A stretch of 64,000 nt of DNA from an uncultured Collinsella sp. GTDB taxonomy: Bacteria > Actinomycetota > Coriobacteriia > Coriobacteriales > Coriobacteriaceae. Of the stretch, positions 1 through 8,906 are shown piece after piece. Made by a program: the position numbers and the translations under genes. The stretch is from the NCBI GenBank assembly GCA_900543845.1, contig UQTD01000001.1:78784-142783 (forward strand). Reading direction: 5' to 3'. Each line of letters begins with the position of its first letter. Position 1 is the first letter of the stretch. The notes under the pieces are model-generated. The model was not told the DNA's origin. It was given only the letters and a program-made list of their open reading frames with translations, and searched no databases.

Positions 1-231
1 TTCATCGCCAAGCTCACCGAGCTCTGCGACTTCATCGGTGTCAAGCACACCATCGCTGAGTACGGCGTTGACGAGCAGTACTTCCTCGACACCCTCGACG
101 AGATGACCGAGCAGGCATTCAACGACCAGTGCACCGGCGCTAACCCGCGCTACCCGCTCATGAGCGAGATCAAGGAGCTCTACCTGGACGCCTACTACGG
201 CCGCGAGCCCCAGGACTACGCCGTCTGCTAG
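1..231 (+). CDS. adhE: AdhE, bifunctional acetaldehyde/alcohol dehydrogenase, C-terminal end (partial)
   Basis: The reading frame is open from base 1 and ends at a TAG at 229-231, so only the last 76 residues are present. They carry the hallmark end of AdhE's iron-dependent alcohol dehydrogenase domain (DQCTGANPRYPL, then a YLDAYYG motif). The family reduces acetyl-CoA to acetaldehyde and then ethanol during fermentation. The protein stops soon after this motif, without the longer alanine/lysine-rich tail of the E. coli enzyme. An alcohol dehydrogenase alone cannot be fully excluded because the aldehyde dehydrogenase half lies outside the window. Confidence 0.85.
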   Translation, partial: FIAKLTELCDFIGVKHTIAEYGVDEQYFLDTLDEMTEQAFNDQCTGANPRYPLMSEIKELYLDAYYGREPQDYAVC

Positions 232-249
232 TTTTAGCACGGTTTTTAA

Positions 250-286
250 CGGCGGGGGTGCACGGGTGTTTCACACACCCCCGCCG
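250..286 (+). terminator. Hairpin after adhE, probable terminator
   Basis: An 11-bp perfect stem (CGGCGGGGGTG at 250-260 pairing with 276-286) lies 19 nt after the adhE stop. The following bases contain few T residues, so it may act as a weak or factor-assisted terminator, or protect the 3' end. Confidence 0.55.
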
Positions 287-319
287 TCGCTTCTATCGCA
301 TCGTTGAAAGGATGCAACC

Positions 320-1084
320 ATGCTGCTACCCGATTCCAAGACCGAGCTCGTCCGCCGTGGCAACAAGGTCGTTTACGACCTGGGCGACAAGATCGTCAAG
401 GTCTTTAACGAGACCAAGCCTGTCTCTGACGTGTTCAACGAGGCTTTGAATCTTGCCCGCATCAATGAGTGCGGCATCCGCAGCCCCAAGGCTCTCGAGG
501 TTTCTCAGCTCGAGAACGCCAACGGCTGGGCGCTCGTGACCGAGAAGGTTCCGGGCACCACCCTTGCCGACAAGATGACTGCCGAGCCCCAGCGCTTTGG
601 TGAGTACCTCGAGATGTTCGTCGACCTCCAGATCGAGATCCACGGCTACACCTCCCCGCTGCTCAACCGTCAGCGCGACAAGTTCGCCCGCATGATCGAC
701 AGCCTCGATCAGCTCAATGCCACCACGCGCTACAACCTTCAGGAGCGTCTGGACGGCATGACCAAGGAGTTCAAGGTCTGCCACGGCGACTTCAACCCCT
801 CCAACGTCATCGTCGGCGACGACAGCCAGCTGTACGTCTGCGACTGGGCACACGCCACCCAAGGCTCCCCTGCTGCCGACGTTGCCACCACCTACCTGCT
901 CTTTGCCCTCAACAGCAAGGATCAGGCCGAGGCCTATCTGGAGCTCTACTGCGACCGCGCCGACATGCCCATGCAGGTCGTGCGTCAGTGGACGAGCATC
1001 GTCGCCGCTTCCGAGCTCGCTCGTAAGCGCAACGTAAACGATGAGTTCCTGAAGAACTGGATCGACGTCGTCGATTATCAGTAA
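320..1084 (+). CDS. Aminoglycoside/choline-kinase-type phosphotransferase family protein
   Basis: A 254-residue protein with the phosphotransferase (APH) fold. Residues about 154-165 give the catalytic loop HGDFNPSNVIV, with the Asp base and Asn metal ligand, followed by CDWAHA as the DFG-like metal site. The N-terminal lobe has the Val-Lys typical of the ATP-binding strand. Such proteins phosphorylate small hydroxyl compounds; the substrate cannot be read from sequence, and there is no reason to call it an antibiotic resistance enzyme. The start is ATG at 320 behind GAAAGGA. It stands alone between two terminator-like hairpins, so it is probably monocistronic. Confidence 0.75.
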   Translation: MLLPDSKTELVRRGNKVVYDLGDKIVKVFNETKPVSDVFNEALNLARINECGIRSPKALEVSQLENANGWALVTEKVPGTTLADKMTAEPQRFGEYLEMFVDLQIEIHGYTSPLLNRQRDKFARMIDSLDQLNATTRYNLQERLDGMTKEFKVCHGDFNPSNVIVGDDSQLYVCDWAHATQGSPAADVATTYLLFALNSKDQAEAYLELYCDRADMPMQVVRQWTSIVAASELARKRNVNDEFLKNWIDVVDYQ

Positions 1085-1116
1085 TATCTGAGCGATTTAT
1101 TTCGCATCGGAGGCAC

Positions 1117-1160
1117 AAAGGAAACCCCGCAGCTCGCATGGGCTGTGGGGTTTCCTTTTA
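1117..1160 (+). terminator. Intrinsic terminator after the phosphotransferase
   Basis: A 17-bp stem (1117-1133 with 1142-1158, one G-U pair) closes over an 8-nt loop and ends in a TTTT stretch. The A-rich left arm could also give some termination in the other direction. Confidence 0.8.
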
Positions 1161-1183
1161 GCGATTGAGTACGTCGACAAGAT

Positions 1184-1232
1184 AAAAGGACGGCCCCGCA
1201 TCTCCCCTATCTGGAGAAATGCGGGGCCGTCC
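1184..1232 (-). terminator. Intrinsic terminator after proS
   Basis: A 14-bp perfect stem (GGACGGCCCCGCAT at 1188-1201 with 1219-1232) has an inner TCTCC/GGAGA pairing. Read on the minus strand it is followed by TTTTATC. It lies 30 nt after the proS stop and ends the long minus-strand operon. Confidence 0.85.
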
Positions 1233-1262
1233 CGTATATCGAACTACAAGCGAAATCACCGA

Positions 1263-2984
1263 TTAACGGCGTGCCGCCTTCACAAGCTCGGCGACCTTGG
1301 CGACGACCTCATCGATCGCAACGTCCTCGCGCTCGCCCGTAGCTCGGTCCTTGAGCTCGACGGTGCCGTTCTTAAGGCCACGCTTGCCGAGCACCACCTG
1401 ATACGGGAAGCCCATAAGGTCATTGTCGGCAAACTTAAAGCCGGGACGCTCATCGCGATCGTCAACGACGACCTCGATACCCTCGGCGCACAGGTCATCA
1501 ACGATCTGCTCGCAAACGGTAGCGCACTCCTCCTTCTTGGGGTCGAGCGGAATCACAGCAACCTCGTACGGGGCAACGGAGACCGGCCAGACGATGCCGT
1601 GCTCGTCGTTGTGCTGCTCCACGACGGCAGCGAGCGAGCGAGACACGCCAACGCCATAGCAACCCATGATAAGCGGCTTCTCCTTGCCGTCCTCGTCCAT
1701 AAAGGTGGCACCCATGGCCTCGGAGTACTTGGTGCCCAGCTGGAAGACCTGGGAGACCTCGATACCGCGAGCAGCAGACAGCGGCTTGCCGCAGTGCGGG
1801 CAGGGATCGCCGGCGACGACGGTAACCAGGTCGGCCCACTCGTCGACGGTAAAGTCGCGCTCGAGGCAGGCGCCGGTAAAGTGATAGTCGACCTCGTTGG
1901 CACCGCAGGCCCACTGTTTGGACTCGCGCAGACTCTCGTCGCAGACCAGACGAATGCCCTCGGGCAGGTTAACCGGTCCGATAAAGCCCTTATGCAGCCC
2001 GTAGGTCTGGAGCTCCTCGTCGGTCATCATGCGATAGCCCTTGCCAAAGACGTGCTCGGCCTTACAGTCGTTGAGCTCGTGGTCGCCCGGAACAATGGCC
2101 ACGACCGGCTTGCCCTCGGAGTCAATCAACGCCAGCGACTTGCGCGTGCCGTTCTCGGGGAAGCCGAAGAACTTGGCGACGGCCTCGATGGTGCCCATAC
2201 CCGGAGTCTCGACCTTGGTGAGCGTGCCGTCGCCGGGACCCTCGGTCACAACGACCTTGGTGCTTGCAGCCTCGTCATCGGCAGCAAAGCCGCAATCGTC
2301 GCAGTAGACGAGCGAAGCCTCGCCGGCGTCGGCCAGCGCCATGTACTCGACGGAGGTGTCGCCGCCGATTTCGCCGGAGTCGGCGACAACGGGCAGAGCC
2401 TTGATGTAGCAGCGCTCGCAGATGTTGGCGTAGGCCTGCTTCATCTTGTCGTACTCCTCCTGCAGGCTCTCCTGCGTGGCAGAGAAGCTGTAGGCGTCCT
2501 TCATGATGAACTCACGGCCGCGCATCAGGCCAAAGCGGGGACGGAACTCATCGCGGAACTTGTCCTGAATGTGGTACAGGTTGACGGGCAGCTGCTTATA
2601 GGAGCGCAGCTCGTTGCGCACCAGGGCCGTGACGGTCTCCTCGTGCGTGGGGCCCAGTACAAACTCGCGACCATGACGGTCGTCAAAGCGCACGAGCTCC
2701 TTACCATAAGCATCGATGCGGCCGGACTCACGCCACAGCTCGGCATCGACCATAATGGGCATCATGAGCTCCTGGGCGCCGGCGGCATCCATCTCGTCGC
2801 GCACGATGTTCTCGATCTTACGAATCGAGCGCCAAGCGAGCGGCAGATAGGAATAGAGACCGGCGGCCTCCTTGCGGATCATACCGGCACGAAGCAGCAG
2901 ACGATGGCTTGCAAGCTCGGCGTCGGCCGGATCCTCTTTAAGCGTCGGCGCATAGAGCTTAGACATATACATTGCTCGAGTCAT
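1263..2984 (-). CDS. proS: Prolyl-tRNA synthetase, bacterial type with editing domain
   Basis: 573 residues, the usual length of the bacterial ProRS with an inserted YbaK-like editing domain. Class II motifs are clear: GPTHEE with FRDEFRPRFGLMRGREF (motif 2 region), and GCYGVGVSRS (motif 3) near residue 445. The stretch from about 235 to 390 is the editing insert, which clears mischarged Ala-tRNA(Pro). The enzyme charges tRNA(Pro) in the cytoplasm. The ATG at 2984 abuts the TAA of ispG and has GAGGAG 7 nt upstream, so I prefer it over the nearby internal ATGs. It is the last gene of the operon, followed by a strong terminator. Confidence 0.96.
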   Translation of the reverse strand: MTRAMYMSKLYAPTLKEDPADAELASHRLLLRAGMIRKEAAGLYSYLPLAWRSIRKIENIVRDEMDAAGAQELMMPIMVDAELWRESGRIDAYGKELVRFDDRHGREFVLGPTHEETVTALVRNELRSYKQLPVNLYHIQDKFRDEFRPRFGLMRGREFIMKDAYSFSATQESLQEEYDKMKQAYANICERCYIKALPVVADSGEIGGDTSVEYMALADAGEASLVYCDDCGFAADDEAASTKVVVTEGPGDGTLTKVETPGMGTIEAVAKFFGFPENGTRKSLALIDSEGKPVVAIVPGDHELNDCKAEHVFGKGYRMMTDEELQTYGLHKGFIGPVNLPEGIRLVCDESLRESKQWACGANEVDYHFTGACLERDFTVDEWADLVTVVAGDPCPHCGKPLSAARGIEVSQVFQLGTKYSEAMGATFMDEDGKEKPLIMGCYGVGVSRSLAAVVEQHNDEHGIVWPVSVAPYEVAVIPLDPKKEECATVCEQIVDDLCAEGIEVVVDDRDERPGFKFADNDLMGFPYQVVLGKRGLKNGTVELKDRATGEREDVAIDEVVAKVAELVKAARR

Positions 2985-4067
2985 TTATTTCTCCTCAATA
3001 AGCTTGTCGACCTCGGCCATAAGCGCGTCGACAATTTGATCCTCAGCTACTTTACCAATGATCTGGCCATGCGAAAAGAGCAGGGCCTGACCACGTCCGC
3101 AAGCAACGCCCAGGTCGGCATCAGAAGCCTCACCGGGGCCATTAACGGCACATCCCATGACGGCAATCGAAAGCGACGCGGCATAGTTCTTAAGCCGCTC
3201 GGTTACTTCCTCGGCGATAGGAATCAGGTTAACCTGGCAGCGGGCGCACGTGGGGCACGAGACAATCTCGGGACCACGGCGACGCAGGCCCAGCGACTGC
3301 AAAATTCCCCAGGCAACCGGCGGCTCCTCAACCGGATCGGCAGTGAGCGAGACGCGCATGGTGTCACCGATACCCTCAGACAGCAGGATACCAAGGCCCA
3401 CCGAGCTCTTAATGGTGCCCTGCAGCTTGGTTCCGGCCTCCGTCACGCCCAGGTGAAGCGGAACGTGGGGAATCTCGCGCGACAGGGCTCGATAGGTATC
3501 GAGCGTCGTTTGCACGCTATGGGCCTTGGCCGAAAGCACAATGTTCGTAAAGCCGCGGTCTTCAAAATGCTTAACGAAACGCTCGCTCGACATCACGAGC
3601 TTTTCGGGCTGCGTAAGGTCGTCGCGCTCGGCGATATCCTGCTCAAGCGAACCGGCATTGACGCCGATACGAATCGCACAGCCAGCGGCACCCGCAGCAT
3701 CGATCACCGCGTCAACCTTGGCCCAATCGCCGATATTGCCGGGATTGATGCGCAGCTTGGCAGCACCGGCCTCAACGGCACCAATGGCGAGCTTATGGTT
3801 AAAGTGGATATCGGCGACAATCGGCACCGGAGACTCGGCGCAGATGGTGCGGAAACCCTCAAGCGCAGCCTCGGTGGGCACGCTCACGCGCACGATATCG
3901 CAGCCAGCCTGCGCCAAAGCACGCACTTGCGCAAGCGTTGCCTGGGCATCAGCGGTATCGGTGCAGGTCATGGATTGGACCACCACCGGCGCGCCGCCAC
4001 CGATCTGCACGCCGCCCACATGCACGGGGCGCGTCAGCTCGCGAGGCAAAGGATGGGATAAAGACAA
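2985..4067 (-). CDS. ispG: 4-hydroxy-3-methylbut-2-enyl diphosphate synthase (flavodoxin/ferredoxin)
   Basis: IspG (GcpE) converts MEcPP to HMBPP in the MEP isoprenoid pathway with a [4Fe-4S] cluster. The cluster cysteines are visible in SCPTCARC and in VMGCAVNGPGE near the C-terminus; the N-terminus has VVVQSMT. A longer open frame reaches 4154 but would overlap the protease gene. A TTG at 4067 has GGGAG 8 nt upstream and gives a normal length of 360 residues, so I use it; a GTG at 4076 is the alternative. It lies between the M50 protease gene and proS and shares the operon with dxr, an earlier enzyme of the same pathway. Confidence 0.93.
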   Translation of the reverse strand: MSLSHPLPRELTRPVHVGGVQIGGGAPVVVQSMTCTDTADAQATLAQVRALAQAGCDIVRVSVPTEAALEGFRTICAESPVPIVADIHFNHKLAIGAVEAGAAKLRINPGNIGDWAKVDAVIDAAGAAGCAIRIGVNAGSLEQDIAERDDLTQPEKLVMSSERFVKHFEDRGFTNIVLSAKAHSVQTTLDTYRALSREIPHVPLHLGVTEAGTKLQGTIKSSVGLGILLSEGIGDTMRVSLTADPVEEPPVAWGILQSLGLRRRGPEIVSCPTCARCQVNLIPIAEEVTERLKNYAASLSIAVMGCAVNGPGEASDADLGVACGRGQALLFSHGQIIGKVAEDQIVDALMAEVDKLIEEK

Positions 4068-4080
4068 TCCAAACACTCCC

Positions 4081-5442
4081 CTACAGAATAAATCGAAGGA
4101 TGTCGGAACGAAGCATATAGACAAACAGCAGCGCAAAAAGCGCGATGCCCACATAGCTCACGATCGACTGGACCTTGAGCGGAAGCTCGCGGCCCGCGAT
4201 CTTTTGAATGATCTCGATGACCAGCTTGCCGCCATCGAGCGGTGGGATGGGCAGCAGATTCATAAAGCCAAGCGAGAACGAAATGAGGGCGGCAAACGAA
4301 AGGAACGTGGCAGGGCCGGCAGCAGCAGCCTGCGAGGACATAACGCTAATACCCACGATCGAAGAGGACTGATCGAGAATCTCCATCGTATGCTGCGGCT
4401 GGAGCAGACGCATCACACCCTCCGCTGTCTGCACGACATAGGAGAAGGACAGACGAGCCGACGTGATGGGGTCCAAACGGACCACCTGCGTAGAGGCATA
4501 CACACCTAGGCGCTCGTCCTCTTTGAGTGCAACCGTGGTCGAATGCCGCTTGCCGTCACGCTCGTACTCGATGGCGATATCGTCCTTACCGGCAGCCTTG
4601 CCAATGGCATCGTAAACGTCCATCCAGGTAGAGCACGATACTCCGTCGACCGAAAGGATCGCGTCGCCGCCCTCGATTCCCGCCGCGGCGGCAATCGAGC
4701 CTTCGTCAACCTGGCCAATCACATTGGTATCCACCGGTACCGTGACACCTGCGATGGAATAGATGCTCATAAGGAGCAAAAAGCCCGTCAGGATATTGAC
4801 GATAATGCCCGCAAGCAGCATAAAGGCACGCTTAACAAAGCCCTGGCCCAAATAGGTGTGCGAGCGCTCACGTGCAAGGAATTCGGCCTCGCCGCACGGC
4901 AGTTCCCATACATCGCCCTCGGCAGTCGCATGCTCTCGATCGAATTTGCGACCGTCAAAGGTGGTATATCCTGCAGCATCGCGCGGCAGGGTCTGGTACT
5001 TGGTGGGATAGTAACTGGGCGAAGGCTTTTCCCCTTCTTCATACCAGGGGGCGATGGAGCCCCAGCCCAACAGCAAAGCACAGGCCTCGAGAACATCCTC
5101 CTCGGACAGCTCGAGCTCGACAGCAAGATCGGCCACCGTCACACGGCCGTGGCGATAGATGGCCGCGAGCACGCGATCGGCACAAGAGACATCGGTCGGA
5201 TCCATGCCGCAGATGGCAGCATACCCACCCAGCAACAGCGGGGTCACGCCAAACTTGGTGCCGATACGACGAGACGTGTGGTGGATATCAAAGCGACACG
5301 GCAGGCCCAAGAAGAACTCGGTCACCCGGACGCCACAGGCACGCGCCGCCAAAAAGTGGCCGCCCTCGTGCAAAAACACAAGGACGGAAAGCATCAGCAG
5401 GCCCCAAAAGACCGATGAGAGAACGCTCAGAACAGTATCCAT
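4081..5442 (-). CDS. RseP/RasP-type site-2 (M50) membrane metalloprotease with unusual insert
   Basis: An intramembrane zinc protease of the RseP/RasP family, which cleaves membrane-anchored regulators. The first transmembrane helix carries the zinc motif HEGGH (residues 25-29 from ATG 5442), a PDZ domain lies in the middle, and the second metal motif LLPIPPLDGG is near the C-terminus. Between residues about 82 and 193 there is an extra domain not normally found in the family; its first half resembles a winged helix-turn-helix. An upstream TTG at 5457 is possible, but the AAGGA there is too close to it. The gene follows dxr, a common arrangement with uppS-cdsA-dxr. Length is 453 residues. Confidence 0.85.
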   Translation of the reverse strand: MDTVLSVLSSVFWGLLMLSVLVFLHEGGHFLAARACGVRVTEFFLGLPCRFDIHHTSRRIGTKFGVTPLLLGGYAAICGMDPTDVSCADRVLAAIYRHGRVTVADLAVELELSEEDVLEACALLLGWGSIAPWYEEGEKPSPSYYPTKYQTLPRDAAGYTTFDGRKFDREHATAEGDVWELPCGEAEFLARERSHTYLGQGFVKRAFMLLAGIIVNILTGFLLLMSIYSIAGVTVPVDTNVIGQVDEGSIAAAAGIEGGDAILSVDGVSCSTWMDVYDAIGKAAGKDDIAIEYERDGKRHSTTVALKEDERLGVYASTQVVRLDPITSARLSFSYVVQTAEGVMRLLQPQHTMEILDQSSSIVGISVMSSQAAAAGPATFLSFAALISFSLGFMNLLPIPPLDGGKLVIEIIQKIAGRELPLKVQSIVSYVGIALFALLFVYMLRSDILRFIL

Positions 5443-5467
5443 AAAACGAAAAAGCAATCCTTATGGG

Positions 5468-6655
5468 TTAAGAACGGGTTGCGGCGAGCACCTGCGCGGC
5501 CTTTTCACGCGCCCACGCATCGATGTCGCGAAGTTGTTCAAACGAATCGACCGTCTGGACATCGTGAGCATCCATGCAGGATTCCACAATGCGATCGATA
5601 TCGGTAAAGCTGCAGCCATCATGCAGGAAGGCATCGACGGCGACCTCATTGGCAGCATTGAGCACGCACGGCATGGTGCCGCCCGTCTTGCCGGCACGTT
5701 CGGCCAGCGCAAGGCAGCGGAAAGTATCCATATCGGCCGCGTCAAAGGTGAGCTGCCCCAACTCGCGGAAATCGATACGCGGAGCCGGCGTATCCCAACG
5801 CTCGGGATACGAGAAGGCAAACTGGATGGGAATGCGCATGTCTGAGGCACCGAGATGCGCCATCACAGAGCCGTCGGCAAACTCGACCATGGAGTGAATC
5901 TTAGACTGGCGCTGCACGACCACGTTAATGAAATCGAGATCGCAGCCAAACAGATGCATGGCCTCGATACGCTCCAGACCTTTGTTCATGAGGGTGGCGG
6001 AGTCAATCGTGATCTTGGCGCCCATAGCCCACGTAGGATGCGCCAGGGCATCGGCACGCGTCACGCGATCGAGCTCGTCACGTGTGCGGCCAAAGAACGG
6101 GCCGCCCGAGCAGGTAAGCCAAATGCAGTGAGCCTCACGCGGATTCTCGCCCAGATAGCACTGGTAGATGGCAGAATGCTCGGAGTCGACCGGGATAAGC
6201 TGACCCGGCTGCGCCAACGGCATCAGCAGGTCGCCACCGACAACGAGCGACTCCTTGTTGGCCAAGGCAAGACGCTTGTTCGAGGTCAGGGCAGCATGGC
6301 TCGCCTCAAGACCGGCAGCGCCCACGATGGCCACGAGCACGCAGTCGACATCATCGCGGCATGCAAGCTCGCACACGGCCTGCGCGCCGACGCCAAGCTC
6401 TGTGCCCTCGGGCAGTTCCTGCAGCACCGCGTCGACGCCATGGGAGGCGTCCGCCACAGCAACCGCCGGAACCGAGAACTCACGGGCAGCGGCAACGAGC
6501 TCGGAGGTGCTGGAGTTAACGGACAGCGCCGTCACCTGCAGTCGATCGGCATGCTGACGGCACACGTCGAGCGCCTGAGTGCCGATAGAACCCGTACAGC
6601 CCAGAATGGCAACACGAAGACGCCCGTCGGGACCGTAGGTGGTCTGATACGCCAT
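5468..6655 (-). CDS. dxr: 1-deoxy-D-xylulose-5-phosphate reductoisomerase
   Basis: Dxr (IspC) makes MEP from DXP with NADPH and a divalent metal, the committed step of the MEP pathway. The N-terminus has the dinucleotide motif GCTGSIGTQ, the centre VDSEHSAIYQC with the metal-binding residues, and a typical C-terminal domain; 395 residues is normal. The ATG at 6655 overlaps the cdsA stop by one base (TAATG) and has GGAGG 9 nt upstream, so the longer open frame to 6844 is not used. Confidence 0.96.
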   Translation of the reverse strand: MAYQTTYGPDGRLRVAILGCTGSIGTQALDVCRQHADRLQVTALSVNSSTSELVAAAREFSVPAVAVADASHGVDAVLQELPEGTELGVGAQAVCELACRDDVDCVLVAIVGAAGLEASHAALTSNKRLALANKESLVVGGDLLMPLAQPGQLIPVDSEHSAIYQCYLGENPREAHCIWLTCSGGPFFGRTRDELDRVTRADALAHPTWAMGAKITIDSATLMNKGLERIEAMHLFGCDLDFINVVVQRQSKIHSMVEFADGSVMAHLGASDMRIPIQFAFSYPERWDTPAPRIDFRELGQLTFDAADMDTFRCLALAERAGKTGGTMPCVLNAANEVAVDAFLHDGCSFTDIDRIVESCMDAHDVQTVDSFEQLRDIDAWAREKAAQVLAATRS

Positions 6656-7569
6656 TACAGCACGCCTCCGATCATCAGCAGCAGCTGCGCGGTAATGCAG
6701 CCAAAGATGAGCGAATCGCTGCGATCGAGCATGCCGCCGTGGCCGGGGATGAGATTGCCGGAATCTTTGACGCCCACACCGCGCTTGATACGCGACTCGA
6801 TGAGGTCGCCGATAACGCCCAGAATGGAGACGACCACGCCGCACAGCAGTGCATAGGGCAGGCTCAGCTTATAGAAGTGCGTTGCCCACAGGATGAGCCA
6901 GATCAAGACAGACCCCAAAATGCCGCCGACAAAGCCTTCCCAGCTCTTTTTGGGAGAGATCTTGGGAACCATCTTATGCTTGCCGATACGGCTGCCCACG
7001 ATGTAGGCAAACGAGTCGGAGACCCAAAGGGACGCACAAACGCCCACCGAAAGCAGGGCGCCGGCAAAACCGGGCACGGCATCGCGCAGCAGCACGATAG
7101 CCGACAGCATAAAGCCGGTGTAGATCGGACCCATGAGCGTCACGGCAACGTCAGAGATGCGCGTGCGCGGAGACCAGACATACCAGATACCAACCGCAAG
7201 CATCAAAGCGAACAGCAGGGCGTTCAACAGCAGCGAATCGCCCAGAGCCGAGAGCGGAAAGAGCACGGCGGCAGCGATTCCAAGGCGCTCGTTGGCAACC
7301 TTGCCGTCGAGCCTCGTCATGCGGAAGAACTCGTAGCAGCACAGACCGCTCATGACGGACACAAAGATGGCCGTGGGCACAATACCCAAAACCAGGCACA
7401 GGATAAAGACAACGGCATAGACGATACCGGCGGCGGCACGGGTGATAAAGCCCGCCAGCCACGAACCGGAGCTGCTCTTCGCCGCAGGCGCTCCCGCAGT
7501 GGCAGCCTTACGCGCGGGCGTCGCGGAAGTAGGTGCCTTGGGAGCGGATGCCTTGGGACGTTCGGACAC
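6655..7569 (-). CDS. cdsA: Phosphatidate cytidylyltransferase
   Basis: CdsA makes CDP-diacylglycerol from phosphatidic acid and CTP in the membrane. The C-terminal family signature is seen as SWEGFVGG, DLIESRIKR and GHGGMLDRSDS with the metal-binding acids. Several hydrophobic segments follow a 35-residue Ala/Pro/Lys/Ser-rich N-terminal tail, which is disordered-looking and longer than in most CdsA proteins. The start is GTG behind GAGGAGG. It overlaps dxr by one base and follows uppS by 2 nt. Confidence 0.95.
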   Translation of the reverse strand: MSERPKASAPKAPTSATPARKAATAGAPAAKSSSGSWLAGFITRAAAGIVYAVVFILCLVLGIVPTAIFVSVMSGLCCYEFFRMTRLDGKVANERLGIAAAVLFPLSALGDSLLLNALLFALMLAVGIWYVWSPRTRISDVAVTLMGPIYTGFMLSAIVLLRDAVPGFAGALLSVGVCASLWVSDSFAYIVGSRIGKHKMVPKISPKKSWEGFVGGILGSVLIWLILWATHFYKLSLPYALLCGVVVSILGVIGDLIESRIKRGVGVKDSGNLIPGHGGMLDRSDSLIFGCITAQLLLMIGGVL

Positions 7570-7571
7570 GA

Positions 7572-8366
7572 TTAAGCCTCCTCGGTCTTGCTCAGTCCAC
7601 CAAACCTACGGTCGCGACCCTGGAAGGCCAAAATGGCGTCGACAAGGCCCCAACGATCAAAGTCGGGCCAATAGGTATCGGTGACATAGAACTCGGAATA
7701 AGCAACCTGCCACAGCAGATAGTTCGAAAGACGCAACTCACCAGAAGTGCGAATCACGAGCTCCGGATCGGGAAGACCGGCGGTGTACAGGTGCGAAGCC
7801 ACCATATTGTCGTCAACCGCGGCGGGATCAATCTTGCCGGCAGCCGCATCAAGTGCGATCTGGCGGACAGCGCGGGTGATCTCAGCACGGGCACCGTAGT
7901 TAACGGCCAGCGCCAGCGTCATACCGGTATGGTCGGCGCACTCGGCAAGGCCGCGCTCAAAGACGTCGCGGGTCTTCTTGGGCAGCGCGGAAATATCGCC
8001 CAAAAAGACAACGCGAACGTTCTCACGCTTAAGCAGCGGTAGCTCATCGATAAACGTCTTGGCAAACAGGTGCATCAGAACGTTGACTTCGTGCTGAGGG
8101 CGATTCCAGTTTTCGGTCGAAAATGCATAGGCCGAAAGCACGTCGACGCCCAGGCGCACGCAGGCGGTAATGATCTCGCGCAGCGAGACGATGCCGGCCT
8201 TGTGGCCTTCGGTGCGGGCAAGACCGCGCGCCGTGGCCCAACGGCCGTTGCCGTCCATGATGCATGAAATATGATGCGGGATGTTATTGAGGTCAAGGTC
8301 GGAAAAACCGACGCCCGCAGGGGCGTCGGCAAAGTACTCGACCAGTTTATGCTCGTCGTATTGCAC
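7572..8366 (-). CDS. uppS: Undecaprenyl diphosphate synthase (cis-prenyltransferase)
   Basis: UppS condenses isopentenyl diphosphate to undecaprenyl diphosphate, the lipid carrier for peptidoglycan and other wall polymers. Motifs: MDGNGRWA with the catalytic Asp, AFSTENW, and RTSGELRLSNYLLWQ followed by YSEFY near the C-terminus. 264 residues. The start is GTG with GGAG from the end of frr. It links the MEP enzymes of this operon to wall synthesis. Confidence 0.96.
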   Translation of the reverse strand: MQYDEHKLVEYFADAPAGVGFSDLDLNNIPHHISCIMDGNGRWATARGLARTEGHKAGIVSLREIITACVRLGVDVLSAYAFSTENWNRPQHEVNVLMHLFAKTFIDELPLLKRENVRVVFLGDISALPKKTRDVFERGLAECADHTGMTLALAVNYGARAEITRAVRQIALDAAAGKIDPAAVDDNMVASHLYTAGLPDPELVIRTSGELRLSNYLLWQVAYSEFYVTDTYWPDFDRWGLVDAILAFQGRDRRFGGLSKTEEA

Positions 8367-8367
8367 C

Positions 8368-8904
8368 TTAGATCTCCATGACCTCGGCTTCTTTTTCCTT
8401 CAGAAGCTCCTCGACCTTGGCGACATACTCGTCGGTATGCTTCTGGACCTTGGCCTGCTCGCGACGGACATCGTCCTCGGTGAGCTCCTCGTCGCGCTCG
8501 AGCTTATTGTTAAAGTCGCGGCGGATGTTGCGGATGGAGACCTTGGCCTGCTCGGCGTACTCGCGGCACTCCTTAACGAGCTCGCGACGACGCTCCTCGG
8601 TGGGAGCCGGGAACGGCAGACGCACGACGGTACCATCGGAGTTGGGGGTAATGCCCAGGTCGGAGGCACTGATAGCCTTGACGATGGCATTGATGAGCGC
8701 CTTATCCCACGGCTCGATAAGCAGCATGTGGGCCTCGGGGGTCTTAACGGCGGCAACCTGCGTGACGGGCGTGGGAACACCGTAGTAGTCGACGGTGATG
8801 TCGGACAGAATGTTAGCGTTGGCGCGGCCAGTGCGGACCTTGGAGAAGTTATGCTTGAGGGACTCGAGTGACTTGTCCATGTGGGCGGTGATGTTCTCTG
8901 CCAT
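8368..8904 (-). CDS. frr: Ribosome recycling factor
   Basis: 178 residues with the RRF pattern: an N-terminal HMDKSLESLKHNFSKVRTGRA helix and a long C-terminal helix rich in Glu, Lys and Arg. With EF-G it splits post-termination ribosomes. The start is ATG behind AGGAGG. The order pyrH-frr-uppS-cdsA-dxr is a widely conserved bacterial block. Confidence 0.96.
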   Translation of the reverse strand: MAENITAHMDKSLESLKHNFSKVRTGRANANILSDITVDYYGVPTPVTQVAAVKTPEAHMLLIEPWDKALINAIVKAISASDLGITPNSDGTVVRLPFPAPTEERRRELVKECREYAEQAKVSIRNIRRDFNNKLERDEELTEDDVRREQAKVQKHTDEYVAKVEELLKEKEAEVMEI

Positions 8905-8906
8905 GC

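Noticed and set aside
320..1084. Antibiotic resistance phosphotransferase
   Set aside because: The fold is shared by many metabolic kinases and there is no resistance-type context or close motif match.
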